Positions 27,928-37,781 of a stretch of 64,000 nucleotides of DNA are shown here, piece by piece; position 1 is the first letter of the stretch, and the number at the start of each line of letters is the position of its first letter. The translations under genes and the position numbers were made by a program. The DNA is taken from assembly GCA_026196105.1 (NCBI GenBank), contig JAPHRK010000007.1, positions 53,790-117,789 of the forward strand, in the 5' to 3' direction. Origin of the DNA: Rhodospirillales bacterium (lineage in GTDB: Bacteria > Pseudomonadota > Alphaproteobacteria > Rhodospirillales > JAPHRK01). A model generated the notes under the pieces. It was not told where the DNA came from. It made no database searches and worked only from the letters and a program-made list of their open reading frames with translations.

Positions 27928-30087
27928 ATGTTTGCAACGAAGAGGAAAAATCGTCCGGTTGAATTAGGGCCTTACCCCCTTGAGACACTGCCAAGAGACC
28001 CTTCGGTTATTGCGCTTGAAAACAACACCCCAGCGAACCCCCAAAAAGTCCCTGTTGCGAATAAACCTCTCGCCTTAGCAACGCGCAAATATAGGGAAAT
28101 TTTTGAAAGCAAACGCCACGCAGCAGTTTTTTCACAAAAAGCTCCTGTCCCAAACGATCTTTCACGTCGCACACGTGACATCAAAGGATCAGCTTATTTT
28201 CAAGACGCCTCCCAAGTGGGTATCTGTGAGATTCCCGAAAATGCTTGGCTCATAGACAGCGAGGATAAAAAAAAATACACCCACGCAGTAGTCATTCTCG
28301 TTGAGCATTCACTGGCAATTGATAAAGACAATATTGCCGCCAAATGGACTGAAGGGGTTGAAGGAGAAACCTCCCTTACCAGAGCTGCCCAAATTGCGAC
28401 AACCATTGCCGGACAAATATCCTCCATGGGCTTTGAAGCTCGTAGTTGCTGGGTTGGTTGTGCCGACGTTGACGTTGAGAAACTTACTGTGCTTGCAGGA
28501 TTAGCTTTGCGAGGCGAGAATGGCATAACAAACCCTTACTTAGAAAAACGTTTTAAAGTTGCTGTCACATTAACTTCCTACGCCCTTACGACAGATGTTC
28601 CATTAGATAAAAAAGCAGCAAAGGCGAAAAGGCTTAGTTATTTTCTAGGGGCAAGTGGAGCAGTTTCAGGTTTAGAGCGCTGGCGTCGAAGTCGTCGCCC
28701 TTCACACCATGGCCCCTACCCTGTTGAAATTCTCAAGCGGGTCGAAAAGGCAACAACGGTTATTCACGACGATGAGGTCCCCAGAATCCCAACCCGAGCT
28801 TTGTTCTACATCCGGGCAGGAGAAGGCGATATGGGTAAGAAGCCTTTAGAACAGAGACCACGTTGGGCTTATAAACACCCTGTTTCTCAAGGTTTACTCC
28901 CCGTTATGTGGGATATGGTTCCCATACAAAACGGAGACATTGCACCAAAGGCGGCTCCCGAAACGACTGAGGCAGAGGCCAATACTAAAGCGATCAAGGC
29001 CCTGGCCCATTATTTAGGCTCCTCGATCACGGGGGTTTGTGAAATTCCCGACTATTGCTGGTATTCCCACCGCAAAGACGGGGCACAAATTGACCCCTAC
29101 CATAAATATGCTGTTGTCATGCTCATCGACCAAGGAACCGAAACCTTTGATGGGGCTTGCGGAGATGATTGGATTTCAGGTTCTCAATCTATGCGGGCCT
29201 ATATGCGCGGCGCAGAAATTTCAGGCACTATGGCGGATCATATTCGTCAACTCGGTCACAGCGCCAGAGCTCAAACTAGTTTTGACAGCGATGTGCTCCA
29301 TGTCCCCTTGATGATTTTAGCAGGTCTTGGAGAACAAAGTCGCATTGGTGAAACCGCTGTGAACCCTTTCCTTGGGCCTCGCCTTAAGACTGTCGTTCTG
29401 ACCACAGATATCCCCATGGTTCCCGATAAGCCCATTGATTTCGGCATGCAGACTTTTTGCTCTAAATGCGTCAAATGCGCCCGCGAGTGTCCTAGTCTCT
29501 CAATCCCCTTTGGAGATAAAGTTTTCTTTAATGGATATGAAACCTGGAAGCCCGACAGCGAGCGCTGCACACGTTATCGTATGTTAAACAATAAAGGATC
29601 GGCCTGTGGTCGTTGCATTAAAACTTGCCCCCTGACCAAAGACGTTACCTGGGATGGCCCCTGGCTGCACCGCATAGGAAGCTGGCTTGGCTTGAACGTT
29701 ATGTGGCTTAAACCCTATCTGGCCCCTCTAGCGATCTGGCTGGATGACAAGCTCAGGCAAGGTAATCCCAACGATGCTAAAAAATGGTGGTTGGATATGG
29801 AAGTTAAGGAAGGCGCTTGTCATGAACCCAACCCTGACAACTATTGTGAAATCCCTGAAGGGGCCAACCGCAAAATGATCAAACCAGATCGGCAGGTAAG
29901 TGCTAAAATGCAAAAAATTGCTTACTTCCCCGCCAGTGTGGTTCCACCCCCAATCCACGAAGGCCCTTTCCCGACAGACCGCAAATTAGGTTTAAAGTTT
30001 GCCGAGGAAGCTGAAACAGTTGCCCAAGCAGTTGAGCGCAAGAAAAATGGTGGAGCCCCACCAGAGTGTTACAGCACTAAGTTCTAA
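27928..30087 (+). CDS. reductive dehalogenase domain protein, cytosolic/catabolic type, with internally duplicated N-terminal module
   Basis: C-terminal [4Fe-4S] motifs CSKCVKCARECP (Cx2Cx2Cx3CP) and CTRYRMLNNKGSACGRCIKTCP (Cx12Cx2Cx3CP). Tandem modules GICEIPENAW...LAGLALRGENGITNPYLEKRFK and GVCEIPDYCW...LAGLGEQSRIGETAVNPFLGPRLK. No Tat signal. Confidence 0.86.
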   Translation: MFATKRKNRPVELGPYPLETLPRDPSVIALENNTPANPQKVPVANKPLALATRKYREIFESKRHAAVFSQKAPVPNDLSRRTRDIKGSAYFQDASQVGICEIPENAWLIDSEDKKKYTHAVVILVEHSLAIDKDNIAAKWTEGVEGETSLTRAAQIATTIAGQISSMGFEARSCWVGCADVDVEKLTVLAGLALRGENGITNPYLEKRFKVAVTLTSYALTTDVPLDKKAAKAKRLSYFLGASGAVSGLERWRRSRRPSHHGPYPVEILKRVEKATTVIHDDEVPRIPTRALFYIRAGEGDMGKKPLEQRPRWAYKHPVSQGLLPVMWDMVPIQNGDIAPKAAPETTEAEANTKAIKALAHYLGSSITGVCEIPDYCWYSHRKDGAQIDPYHKYAVVMLIDQGTETFDGACGDDWISGSQSMRAYMRGAEISGTMADHIRQLGHSARAQTSFDSDVLHVPLMILAGLGEQSRIGETAVNPFLGPRLKTVVLTTDIPMVPDKPIDFGMQTFCSKCVKCARECPSLSIPFGDKVFFNGYETWKPDSERCTRYRMLNNKGSACGRCIKTCPLTKDVTWDGPWLHRIGSWLGLNVMWLKPYLAPLAIWLDDKLRQGNPNDAKKWWLDMEVKEGACHEPNPDNYCEIPEGANRKMIKPDRQVSAKMQKIAYFPASVVPPPIHEGPFPTDRKLGLKFAEEAETVAQAVERKKNGGAPPECYSTKF

Positions 30088-30103
30088 AATGATCTAATAA
30101 TGA

Positions 30104-30604
30104 TCAGAACTGAAAGACAATATCGCGATGGCATTTGCCTTGCTCATGCATCATGCACCCATCAATCTTTGGTGTTGCCTCATAACTAAGTCCTAAAGCA
30201 TCGAACCAAGAGTAAACGCGCTCAAAAATACCACATTGGTAATGATCAATGGCCCCCATCTTAGTCATGCCATCAAAAGCAAAACATGTGGGGAAGGTAA
30301 CTCTCAATCTATCAGGTTCCGGCCAAGACCAATTAAACCCCATAAAATCTCCCATCAAAGTACGGTAAGCCCCTTGTAAAAGGGTTTCACAATCTTTAGC
30401 CGAACGGACGGACTCAAGCCCGATGGCCTTGAGCAAGCGCTTAATCTCAATAGGCCCCATATCTCGAATAGCAGCCTTATTAAGTTTATTGGCTAATTCT
30501 GAACCACCTTCTGCATAGGCATTTTTGAGCCACATAGCGTCATGTGTCATCCAACAACGCAGTAAAAGGTTTTTAAGTTCTTCTTTCGTCAAATCATTCA
30601 TCAT
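30104..30604 (-). CDS. DUF6125-like protein of unknown function
   Basis: LTKEELKNLLLRCWMTHDAMWLKNAYAEGGSELANKLNKAAIRDMGPIEIKRLLKA; C-terminal DGCMMHEQGKCHRDIVFQF with conserved-looking Cys residues. Confidence 0.6.
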   Translation of the reverse strand: MMNDLTKEELKNLLLRCWMTHDAMWLKNAYAEGGSELANKLNKAAIRDMGPIEIKRLLKAIGLESVRSAKDCETLLQGAYRTLMGDFMGFNWSWPEPDRLRVTFPTCFAFDGMTKMGAIDHYQCGIFERVYSWFDALGLSYEATPKIDGCMMHEQGKCHRDIVFQF

Positions 30605-30922
30605 TAACTCCCTGCTTCAAGTATCCTATTTAAGCACCGATATACTTTCACATAGTCGATAAATTTACTTTTCAGTATAAATTTTTACTTGAATCTGCAG
30701 TTTAAGTGATCTTCGATTAATTCATAATCCTTTTTTTGTATATTTAGCGACACAAGTGAGTCGTATGGTTAAATTAGTAAAAAGAGAAAGTTGACGTACT
30801 AAATATAACGAGCAAAGACGATAGAATCGAGTACCACAACACCTTTTAGTCTCATAACCGCATACAGCAAATGTAGTAAACATCGCCTTATAAAGGCTTA
30901 GAGCACAAAATTTTAGATAGCT

Positions 30923-31699
30923 TTATTCACCAAACCGACCAGAGTATTTATACTTTTCAAACAAGGCGATACCTTCATCAGTATCCTGGAAGGAAACAAG
31001 AGCTTCATGAATAGCTTTCAAACGGGTATCCACGTTATCAAATCTACGGTTCAGACAGAGGAATCCACCGTATTCATGCATCTCATACATACGAAAATGT
31101 ATCCCCTCAATTTCTCTCAACAAAGGCTCGATACGTTCTTTATAATCAATGAGATAATTGACCCGACGACGAGCAAACATAGGAACGATACTTTTAAAAT
31201 TTGCTTCAGAAATAGTATTTGAAGGATCAATAAGGTTGCTTAATCCCCCAAAACCTCTTTGTTTGAGAACAATTGTTCCCTTCAAGTCTTTAACTTTTTC
31301 CAATGGGGGTTCTTCAACATTTTGGATAAGTACAGCTGTAAGGGTCAAGAACCGAGGGCCATAGAGGTATTGAGGGCGTTTTCCTTTGCTAAATTCACCA
31401 CAAATATAAAGATCAATATCTTCGCCAGCCGCCATCTTGGTTTTAATTCTATTCGGCGGATATTGGAGTAGCTGAGGTGTATAGCCCAGATCAGTTAAGG
31501 CATAGATATACATTTCATGGAGCAACCCAGAACGCACATTTTCTTGGCCAATTTCAACACCTGTTAAAGGGGGGAAATGAGAATAGGCAATAGTAATATC
31601 TTCTGCAAAGCTCTGAGATGCAAAAACCCAAGAGAGGGTGAGCGCTGCAAAAACGTTACGAAAACTCAAGCACAAATGCGTAAGTCCACTCAATGTCAT
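30923..31699 (-). CDS. periplasmic solute-binding-like protein (SBP family 3-like), orphan
   Basis: Signal peptide; ITIAYSHFPPLTGVEIGQENVRSGLLHEMYIYALTDLGYTPQLLQYPPNRIKTKMAAGEDIDLYICGEF. Confidence 0.72.
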   Translation of the reverse strand: MTLSGLTHLCLSFRNVFAALTLSWVFASQSFAEDITIAYSHFPPLTGVEIGQENVRSGLLHEMYIYALTDLGYTPQLLQYPPNRIKTKMAAGEDIDLYICGEFSKGKRPQYLYGPRFLTLTAVLIQNVEEPPLEKVKDLKGTIVLKQRGFGGLSNLIDPSNTISEANFKSIVPMFARRRVNYLIDYKERIEPLLREIEGIHFRMYEMHEYGGFLCLNRRFDNVDTRLKAIHEALVSFQDTDEGIALFEKYKYSGRFGE

Positions 31700-31715
31700 A
31701 GTCCATTATATCTCA

Positions 31716-31751
31716 TAAAAAAAGAGACTGTAGTCTGCACCACAGCCTCTT
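31716..31751 (-). terminator. rho-independent terminator downstream of the acyl-CoA carboxylase beta gene
   Basis: On the minus strand AAGAGGCTGT-GGTGCAGACT-ACAGTCTCTTTTTTT: 10-bp stem with one G:U pair, then a U-tract. Confidence 0.82.
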
Positions 31752-31777
31752 GATTTTAAATGTAAAAGTTAGAAACT

Positions 31778-33310
31778 TTAGAGAGGAATATTACCATGCT
31801 TCTTCCAAGGGTTTTCCAACTCTTTGTTCTCCAGCATTGAGAGTGATTTGCAAATCCGACGACGGGTTCCGTGTGGACGGATCACATCATCAATAAAACC
31901 ACGATGGCCTGCGATGAACGGATTAGCAAATTTTTGACGGTATTCTTCGGTGCGTGCTTCAATTTTCTCAGCATCACCAATTTCATTGCGGAAGATAATT
32001 TCCACCGCGCCTTTTGGTCCCATAACAGCAATTTCGGCTGAAGGCCAAGCGTAGTTCACATCACCTCGCAAATGCTTAGAGCTCATAACGTCATAAGCAC
32101 CACCGTAAGCTTTACGGGTAATAACGGTTACTTTTGGCACCGTTGCTTCTGCATAAGCATAAAGCAGCTTAGCGCCATGTTTAATGATTCCACCGTATTC
32201 TTGAGAGGTGCCTGGCAAGAAGCCTGGTACGTCAACAAAGGTGACGATTGGAATATTAAAAGCATCACAGAAACGAACGAACCGAGCGGCTTTTTTAGAA
32301 GAGTCGATATCCAGGCAACCAGCGAGAACCATAGGTTGGTTCGCAACAAAACCAACGGTCTGACCGTTCATGCGACCAAAGCCAATCAAGATGTTGCCTG
32401 CATAATCGGGCATAAGCTCGAAGAAGTCTCCTTCATCGACAACCTTCTCAATAAGCTCACGCATATCATAAGGCTTATTAGGATTGTCTGGAATCAAGGT
32501 ATCCAGTGAAAGCTCTTCACGATTAGGATCATCTTGAACTGGGCGTACAGGAGGTTTTTCACGGTTAGATGATGGCAAGAAGTCAATGAAACGACGAAGT
32601 TGCAACAAAGCTTCAACATCATTTTCAAAGGCAAGATCTGCGACACCTGATTTAGAGGTATGGGTTACGGCACCACCAAGTTCTTCCTGGGTTACTTCTT
32701 CATGGGTCACGGTCTTCACAACATCAGGACCTGTCACAAACATGTAAGAAGTGTCTTTAACCATAAAGATAAAATCGGTCATGGCAGGTGAATAAACCGC
32801 ACCACCTGCACAGGGGCCCATAATCATCGAAATTTGCGGGACAACACCTGAGGCCATAACGTTGCGTTGGAAAACTTCAGCATAACCAGCAAGAGAAGCA
32901 ACACCTTCTTGGATACGCGCTCCGCCTGAATCGTTAAGCCCAATCACAGGAGCGCCAACTTTCATGGCATGGTCCATGACTTTACAAATCTTCTCAGCAT
33001 GAGCTTCAGAAAGGCTACCACCAAACACCGTGAAGTCCTGGCTGAAAACAAAAATCAAACGACCATTAACTGTTCCGTGACCTGTAACGACACCGTCGCT
33101 CGCAACAGTCTGTTCTTGCATCCCGAAATCGTTACAACGATGCTCTTTGAACATATCATATTCTTCGAAGGAACCGGGATCGAGGAACAACTCAATACGC
33201 TCACGGGCGGTTAATTTCCCTTTGGAGTGTTGCGCGTCAATACGCCGTTGTCCGCCGCCCAAATTGGCCTGATCGCGTTTTTCTTCAAGTTGCTGAATGA
33301 TGTCGTGCAT
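31778..33310 (-). CDS. pccB: acyl-CoA (propionyl-CoA) carboxylase carboxyltransferase/beta subunit
   Basis: [53 protein letters not shown]-terminal [19 protein letters not shown]...KKHGNIPL. Confidence 0.95.
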   Translation of the reverse strand: MHDIIQQLEEKRDQANLGGGQRRIDAQHSKGKLTARERIELFLDPGSFEEYDMFKEHRCNDFGMQEQTVASDGVVTGHGTVNGRLIFVFSQDFTVFGGSLSEAHAEKICKVMDHAMKVGAPVIGLNDSGGARIQEGVASLAGYAEVFQRNVMASGVVPQISMIMGPCAGGAVYSPAMTDFIFMVKDTSYMFVTGPDVVKTVTHEEVTQEELGGAVTHTSKSGVADLAFENDVEALLQLRRFIDFLPSSNREKPPVRPVQDDPNREELSLDTLIPDNPNKPYDMRELIEKVVDEGDFFELMPDYAGNILIGFGRMNGQTVGFVANQPMVLAGCLDIDSSKKAARFVRFCDAFNIPIVTFVDVPGFLPGTSQEYGGIIKHGAKLLYAYAEATVPKVTVITRKAYGGAYDVMSSKHLRGDVNYAWPSAEIAVMGPKGAVEIIFRNEIGDAEKIEARTEEYRQKFANPFIAGHRGFIDDVIRPHGTRRRICKSLSMLENKELENPWKKHGNIPL

Positions 33311-33482
33311 AGAGTGCCCCCTGCTCGTATATAGATTTACTCCAGGGGACATAGCACAGCCCCCCCATCGGGAAAAGTTAAAGATCGTAAAATTCTGTCA
33401 TATTCCCCTATGAAAAATCGGGAAGACCCTAGTTGACAAGCAGCCTCGTTTCGTCTTCCCTTTAAGGATAGGAAGGGATCAT

Positions 33483-34382
33483 ATGACAAAATCAGGCAAA
33501 ATTAGATCTGTTGATCTTGGGGTTAGATCTGTTGATCTTGGGGAAGGCGCTGCTTCGTCTTTTCAAATTCGCCAGTTATTGTCATTTAATTATTCACCCG
33601 CACAGGGGGAGGCCCCAGAGCACCCTCATCGCCATAATTTTCAAGAGCTTATCTGGATTAAATCAGGCACTGGCAAACAGGCAATTGATGGGGAAACTAT
33701 GGAGATTAGGCCTTCAACATTTTACCTTATTGCCAAAGGGCAGGTTCACCAATTTCTGGAAGCTAAAGATATCAATGGCTTTGTTTTGCGCTTTACGGAA
33801 GAGTTCAGGCCCCAATTTGGCTTAAGCAGCACTCAACATTTTTCAGAGGCCTATTTCAACAATGTACGCGCTATCCCCGCCTTAAGTGTTGATGGTCATC
33901 AGGTTTCAGACTTTGAACTCCTCTTCAATTTGATCATGAAAGAATATAAAGCCCCAGAAGGTTTCGGCAAAAACGCCATCCTTCGTCACCTTCTCCAGGT
34001 ATTACTGGTCAAAATCGCCCAATATATTAACGACGACTCAACAAAGAATGACCCAGCAACCCCAGTTCGTGATGACATTTTTAAAGATTTTCTGTCCCTG
34101 CTTGAGGAATACTACTTAACCCACCATGACGTAGCCTTTTATGCCAATGCTTTAGCCATCACCCCAAGGCAACTCTCTGATCGAACCAAACGAATAATTG
34201 GAAAAACTGCGAAGAACGCAATTGAAGAGCGCCTTGTCTTAGAGGCCAAGCGTAGCCTTAAATTCACCGATAGATCAGTTAAAGAAATTGCCTATAAACT
34301 TGGATATGAAGATCCCTCATACTTCAGCAAGGTTTTCAAACGCGTTACTGGGTATACCCCCCAAGATTTTCAAACCTCGTAA
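33483..34382 (+). CDS. AraC family transcriptional regulator
   Basis: N-terminal cupin-like HPHRHNFQELIWIKSGTGKQAIDG; C-terminal double HTH ending KEIAYKLGYEDPSYFSKVFKRVTGYTPQDFQ. Confidence 0.93.
   Translation: MTKSGKIRSVDLGVRSVDLGEGAASSFQIRQLLSFNYSPAQGEAPEHPHRHNFQELIWIKSGTGKQAIDGETMEIRPSTFYLIAKGQVHQFLEAKDINGFVLRFTEEFRPQFGLSSTQHFSEAYFNNVRAIPALSVDGHQVSDFELLFNLIMKEYKAPEGFGKNAILRHLLQVLLVKIAQYINDDSTKNDPATPVRDDIFKDFLSLLEEYYLTHHDVAFYANALAITPRQLSDRTKRIIGKTAKNAIEERLVLEAKRSLKFTDRSVKEIAYKLGYEDPSYFSKVFKRVTGYTPQDFQTS
33502..33543 (+). repeat. perfect 21-bp in-frame tandem duplication at the 5' end of the araC-like gene
   Basis: TTAGATCTGTTGATCTTGGGG repeated back to back; encodes RSVDLG-VRSVDLG. Confidence 0.97.
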
Positions 34383-34485
34383 AAAATTACCTGCCTTTAA
34401 CAGTTTCCTCCATTCACCTTTCCCCACACAGGTTGTTATGGTGACAAATCAATAAAGGAAACGTTTTTTATAAGGAGGGGGCTCC

Positions 34486-36636
34486 GTGGTCGAGTTCGTT
34501 TATTCAAACGCTGAGAAAGAAGTTGAAGCCTATGGTTACGATGAAGTAATCAAAAGTCATTGCCGTATGTGTCATGGCGGCTGTGGCGTATTGATCTACA
34601 AAAAAGAAGGTAAGGTTGACAAGATTGGGGGCGATCCTGAATGCCCCATTGCCCACGGCACCCTTTGCCCCAAAGGCATTGCTTCCACCCAAATCGCGTA
34701 CCACCCTGATCGCTTAACCCACCCTGTTAAAAGGGTCGGCCCCAAAGGGAGCGGACAGTGGGAACGTATTTCCTGGGATGAAGCCCTTGATACCATCGCT
34801 GAGAAGATTAATGGTTACAAAGCTGACTTTGGAGCTGAATCAATTGTTATGGGTTATGGCACAGGCCGGGATAACGAAGCCGTTATCTACCGTTTTGCCA
34901 ATCTGCTTGGCACGCCAAACGTTTTGACCGCTGGCCATCTCTGTTATGGACCACGCATCTCTACAAGCATCATCACTTGCGGCTCAAACCCCGTCGTTGA
35001 TTATGAAAACGACCCTGACTGCATTATGGTCTGGGGCAACAACTTGGTGATCGCTAATTCAGATGAATACAAAGGCGAGTCCCTCGCAGTTTGCCTTGAA
35101 AAAGGTGCAAAACTGATCGTTGTCGATCCTCGAATGACGAGGCTTGCTGCCCGTGCTGATGAGTGGCTGCAACTCCGTCCCGGTACCGATACGGCCCTCG
35201 CCCTTGGGATGCTCAATTACATCATTGAAGAAGAACTTCATGATAAAGAGTTTGTCGAAAAATACGTCCATGGTTGGGACGAGTTTGTCGCACGCTGCAA
35301 AGAATATCCGTTAGAGAAAGTAGCTGATATAACTTGGCTTCCAGTGGAACAGATCAAAGCAGCCGCACGCATGTTTGCTGAAGCAGACACTGCTGGCATC
35401 CAGTGGGGCGTAGCTATTGAGCAACAGGTTAACTGTGCTGATAACAACCGTACCCTAATGGCGCTGATGGCGATTACAGGAAACTTAGACCGTAAAGGCG
35501 GGCAAGTCCTTTTTGAAACGGCTAAGAACCGCAACGCCTCCCAGTTTGGCGCTCACAAGATGCTCACTAAAGAACAAAAGGATAAGCGCCTTGGGGCTGA
35601 CCGCTTCCGTCTCGCTGGGCACTTTGCGATCCAAAACCCTAAGTGTGTATGGGATGCAATCCTTACTGAAGAACCCTATCCTGTTAAAATGGCTTTTTTC
35701 ATTAGCTCAAACCCAGTGTTGACGAGGGCCAACGCGAATGAAGTTTATAAGGCCCTTGAAGCTCTTGATTTCATGGCTGTTGCTGACTTCTTCATTACCC
35801 CGACGGCTGAACTCGCCGATATTGTCCTCCCCGCTGCCACCTGGCTTGAAATGGATCACGTTGCCGATTTCTGGAAGCGTCACGGTTATATCCTACCTCG
35901 CCGGAAAGCAATCCAGGTTGGCGAATGCCGCTCTGACCATGAAATGCTGAATGACCTTGGTAAACGCGTTGGGCAAGAGGAGCACTGGTGGGATGATTTT
36001 GAAGGCGCTTTGGATTACATTCTTGAACCTTTAGAAATCACCTTCCAGGATTTCAAAAAAATGAAATTCATTCGTGGCGAAGTGAACTACGAAAAATACA
36101 AAGAAAAAGGTTTTTCAACACCGACGGGTAAAGTGGAGCTTTATTCAACAAAGCTAGAGGAATGGGGCTATGATCCTCTCCCCAAATATGTTGAACCCCA
36201 TGAAAGCCCAATCAGTAAACCTGAGATGAATGACGACTACCCCTTCATCTTGGTGACCGGTGCGCGTTCTCCTGGTTTCTTCCACACCGAGAACCGTCAA
36301 TTGCCTTGGCTGAGGGAACAACACCCGGAGCCCTTTATCGAAATTCACCCTGATACGGCATCAAAACTAGGTATTCACAACGGCGACTGGGTAACGATTG
36401 AATCACCTCGTGGTAAGGTTCGCCAAAAAGCCAAAATATTTGAAGGTATCCACCCTCAAGTGGTAGGAGCACAACATGCATGGTGGTATCCAGAAAAGAA
36501 AAAAGGCAACCACGGTTGGGCCGATTCAAATATCAACATTCTAACCGATAACTCTTTTGAATCTTGTGACCCGGCAATGGGTTCCACCAGCGTCCGTACA
36601 CTCCTGTGCAATATCTATAAAGAAAAAACGGCTTAG
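34486..36636 (+). CDS. molybdopterin-dependent oxidoreductase catalytic subunit (DMSO reductase superfamily)
   Basis: SHCRMCHGGCGVLIYKKEGKVDKIGGDPECPIAHGTLCPKG [4Fe-4S] motif; HLCYGPR candidate Mo-ligand region; SSNPVLTRANA; GARSPGFFHTENRQLPWLRE. Confidence 0.94.
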   Translation: MVEFVYSNAEKEVEAYGYDEVIKSHCRMCHGGCGVLIYKKEGKVDKIGGDPECPIAHGTLCPKGIASTQIAYHPDRLTHPVKRVGPKGSGQWERISWDEALDTIAEKINGYKADFGAESIVMGYGTGRDNEAVIYRFANLLGTPNVLTAGHLCYGPRISTSIITCGSNPVVDYENDPDCIMVWGNNLVIANSDEYKGESLAVCLEKGAKLIVVDPRMTRLAARADEWLQLRPGTDTALALGMLNYIIEEELHDKEFVEKYVHGWDEFVARCKEYPLEKVADITWLPVEQIKAAARMFAEADTAGIQWGVAIEQQVNCADNNRTLMALMAITGNLDRKGGQVLFETAKNRNASQFGAHKMLTKEQKDKRLGADRFRLAGHFAIQNPKCVWDAILTEEPYPVKMAFFISSNPVLTRANANEVYKALEALDFMAVADFFITPTAELADIVLPAATWLEMDHVADFWKRHGYILPRRKAIQVGECRSDHEMLNDLGKRVGQEEHWWDDFEGALDYILEPLEITFQDFKKMKFIRGEVNYEKYKEKGFSTPTGKVELYSTKLEEWGYDPLPKYVEPHESPISKPEMNDDYPFILVTGARSPGFFHTENRQLPWLREQHPEPFIEIHPDTASKLGIHNGDWVTIESPRGKVRQKAKIFEGIHPQVVGAQHAWWYPEKKKGNHGWADSNINILTDNSFESCDPAMGSTSVRTLLCNIYKEKTA

Positions 36637-36651
36637 GGGAGGAACCGGAAA

Positions 36652-37167
36652 ATGGAAATGAAAAACCTTGCCCTGATCATTGATCATTATGCCTGCTTCG
36701 GCTGTCTCGCTTGTGAAGTCGCATGCAAACAGGAAAACGGCTCAGATTACGGTGTGAAGCTAATTGAAATGCGAGAAGATGGCCCTCGCATGATGAATGG
36801 CAAACTCGATTTCACCTATATCGTCAATGCCTGCTTACACGCCGAATGTGAAGGCACACCTTGTGTCGACTCTTGCCCTGACGACACAATAACAGTACGT
36901 CCCGACGGCATTGTAGTCATGAATGAGAAAACCTGTACGGGCTGTGAAGCATGTATACCTGAATGTCCCACAGATGCTATCCGTATAAACGACAACGACA
37001 TGGTTACCGAGAAATGTAATCTATGCTATCATCGTGTCGATAAAGGGTTGATGCCAGCCTGTGCAGATAACGTTTGCCTCTCTCATTGCATCTACTTCGG
37101 TGAAGTTGATGACATTAAAAAGCAGATTGCCGCTGTCGAAGTAAAACGGACAAGAGGAGCTGCATAA
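36652..37167 (+). CDS. 4Fe-4S ferredoxin-type electron-transfer subunit
   Basis: CFGCLACEVACKQENG, CEGTPCVDSCPDD, CTGCEACIPECPTDA, CNLCYHRVDKGLMPAC: four cluster-binding motifs of the DMSO reductase beta type. Confidence 0.94.
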   Translation: MEMKNLALIIDHYACFGCLACEVACKQENGSDYGVKLIEMREDGPRMMNGKLDFTYIVNACLHAECEGTPCVDSCPDDTITVRPDGIVVMNEKTCTGCEACIPECPTDAIRINDNDMVTEKCNLCYHRVDKGLMPACADNVCLSHCIYFGEVDDIKKQIAAVEVKRTRGAA

Positions 37168-37719
37168 ATGGTCTCACTTAACAATCTCCCCTGCCCTATC
37201 TTTGGCTTCGCCGCTTTTAGTGGCGTTGGCAAAACATCTCTCATTACTCAGGTGATCACCTTGCTTCGAGAAAAGAGCCTGCGGATTGGGGTTGTTAAGC
37301 ATGCCCACCACGACTTTGAAATCGATAAACCAGAAAAAGATAGCTACAAATTCAGAAAATCAGGAGCCACACAAACTCTTGTTGCTTCAGCGAACAGATG
37401 GGCATTGATCAACGAGTTTGATGAAGAACCCGGCGACAATTATCTAGCACATCTCCTTGACCAGTTAGACTTAGATAACCTCGATATCGTTATTGTCGAG
37501 GGCTTCAAGCGAGCGCCAATTCCGAAGATTGAACTTCACCGACCAAGCCTGCGCCATCCCTTGCTCTTTCCATTCGATCCAAACATCGTAGCCTTTGCAA
37601 CGGACGAGTTAAATTCAGGTGATGGCAGCCTGCCTACCTTTGACCTCGGGAGCCCTGAGGCCATTGCGGAATTTATCCAAAATTATGAAAGAAAGTCCCC
37701 TCTCCGGGTGAGCGCATAA
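37168..37719 (+). CDS. mobB: molybdopterin-guanine dinucleotide biosynthesis protein MobB
   Basis: IFGFAAFSGVGKTSLITQVITLLREKSLRIGVVKHAHHDFEIDKPEKDSYKFRKSGA; GFKRAPIPKIELHR. Confidence 0.95.
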   Translation: MVSLNNLPCPIFGFAAFSGVGKTSLITQVITLLREKSLRIGVVKHAHHDFEIDKPEKDSYKFRKSGATQTLVASANRWALINEFDEEPGDNYLAHLLDQLDLDNLDIVIVEGFKRAPIPKIELHRPSLRHPLLFPFDPNIVAFATDELNSGDGSLPTFDLGSPEAIAEFIQNYERKSPLRVSA

Positions 37720-37781
37720 TCAAATCAATGGACGAACCTAAAAAATATCCATAAAAAGAATAGATAAGAAATGGAGGGGAA

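Noticed and set aside
30605-30922. About 320-bp intergenic gap as a possible sRNA or tRNA gene
   Set aside because: AT-rich with no cloverleaf, strong hairpin plus T-tract, or promoter pair that I could support by eye.
34486-37167. Firm assignment as phenylacetyl-CoA:acceptor oxidoreductase PadBC
   Set aside because: Only the neighbourhood suggests it. The Mo superfamily is too diverse for substrate assignment by eye, and no PadD-like membrane subunit is present.
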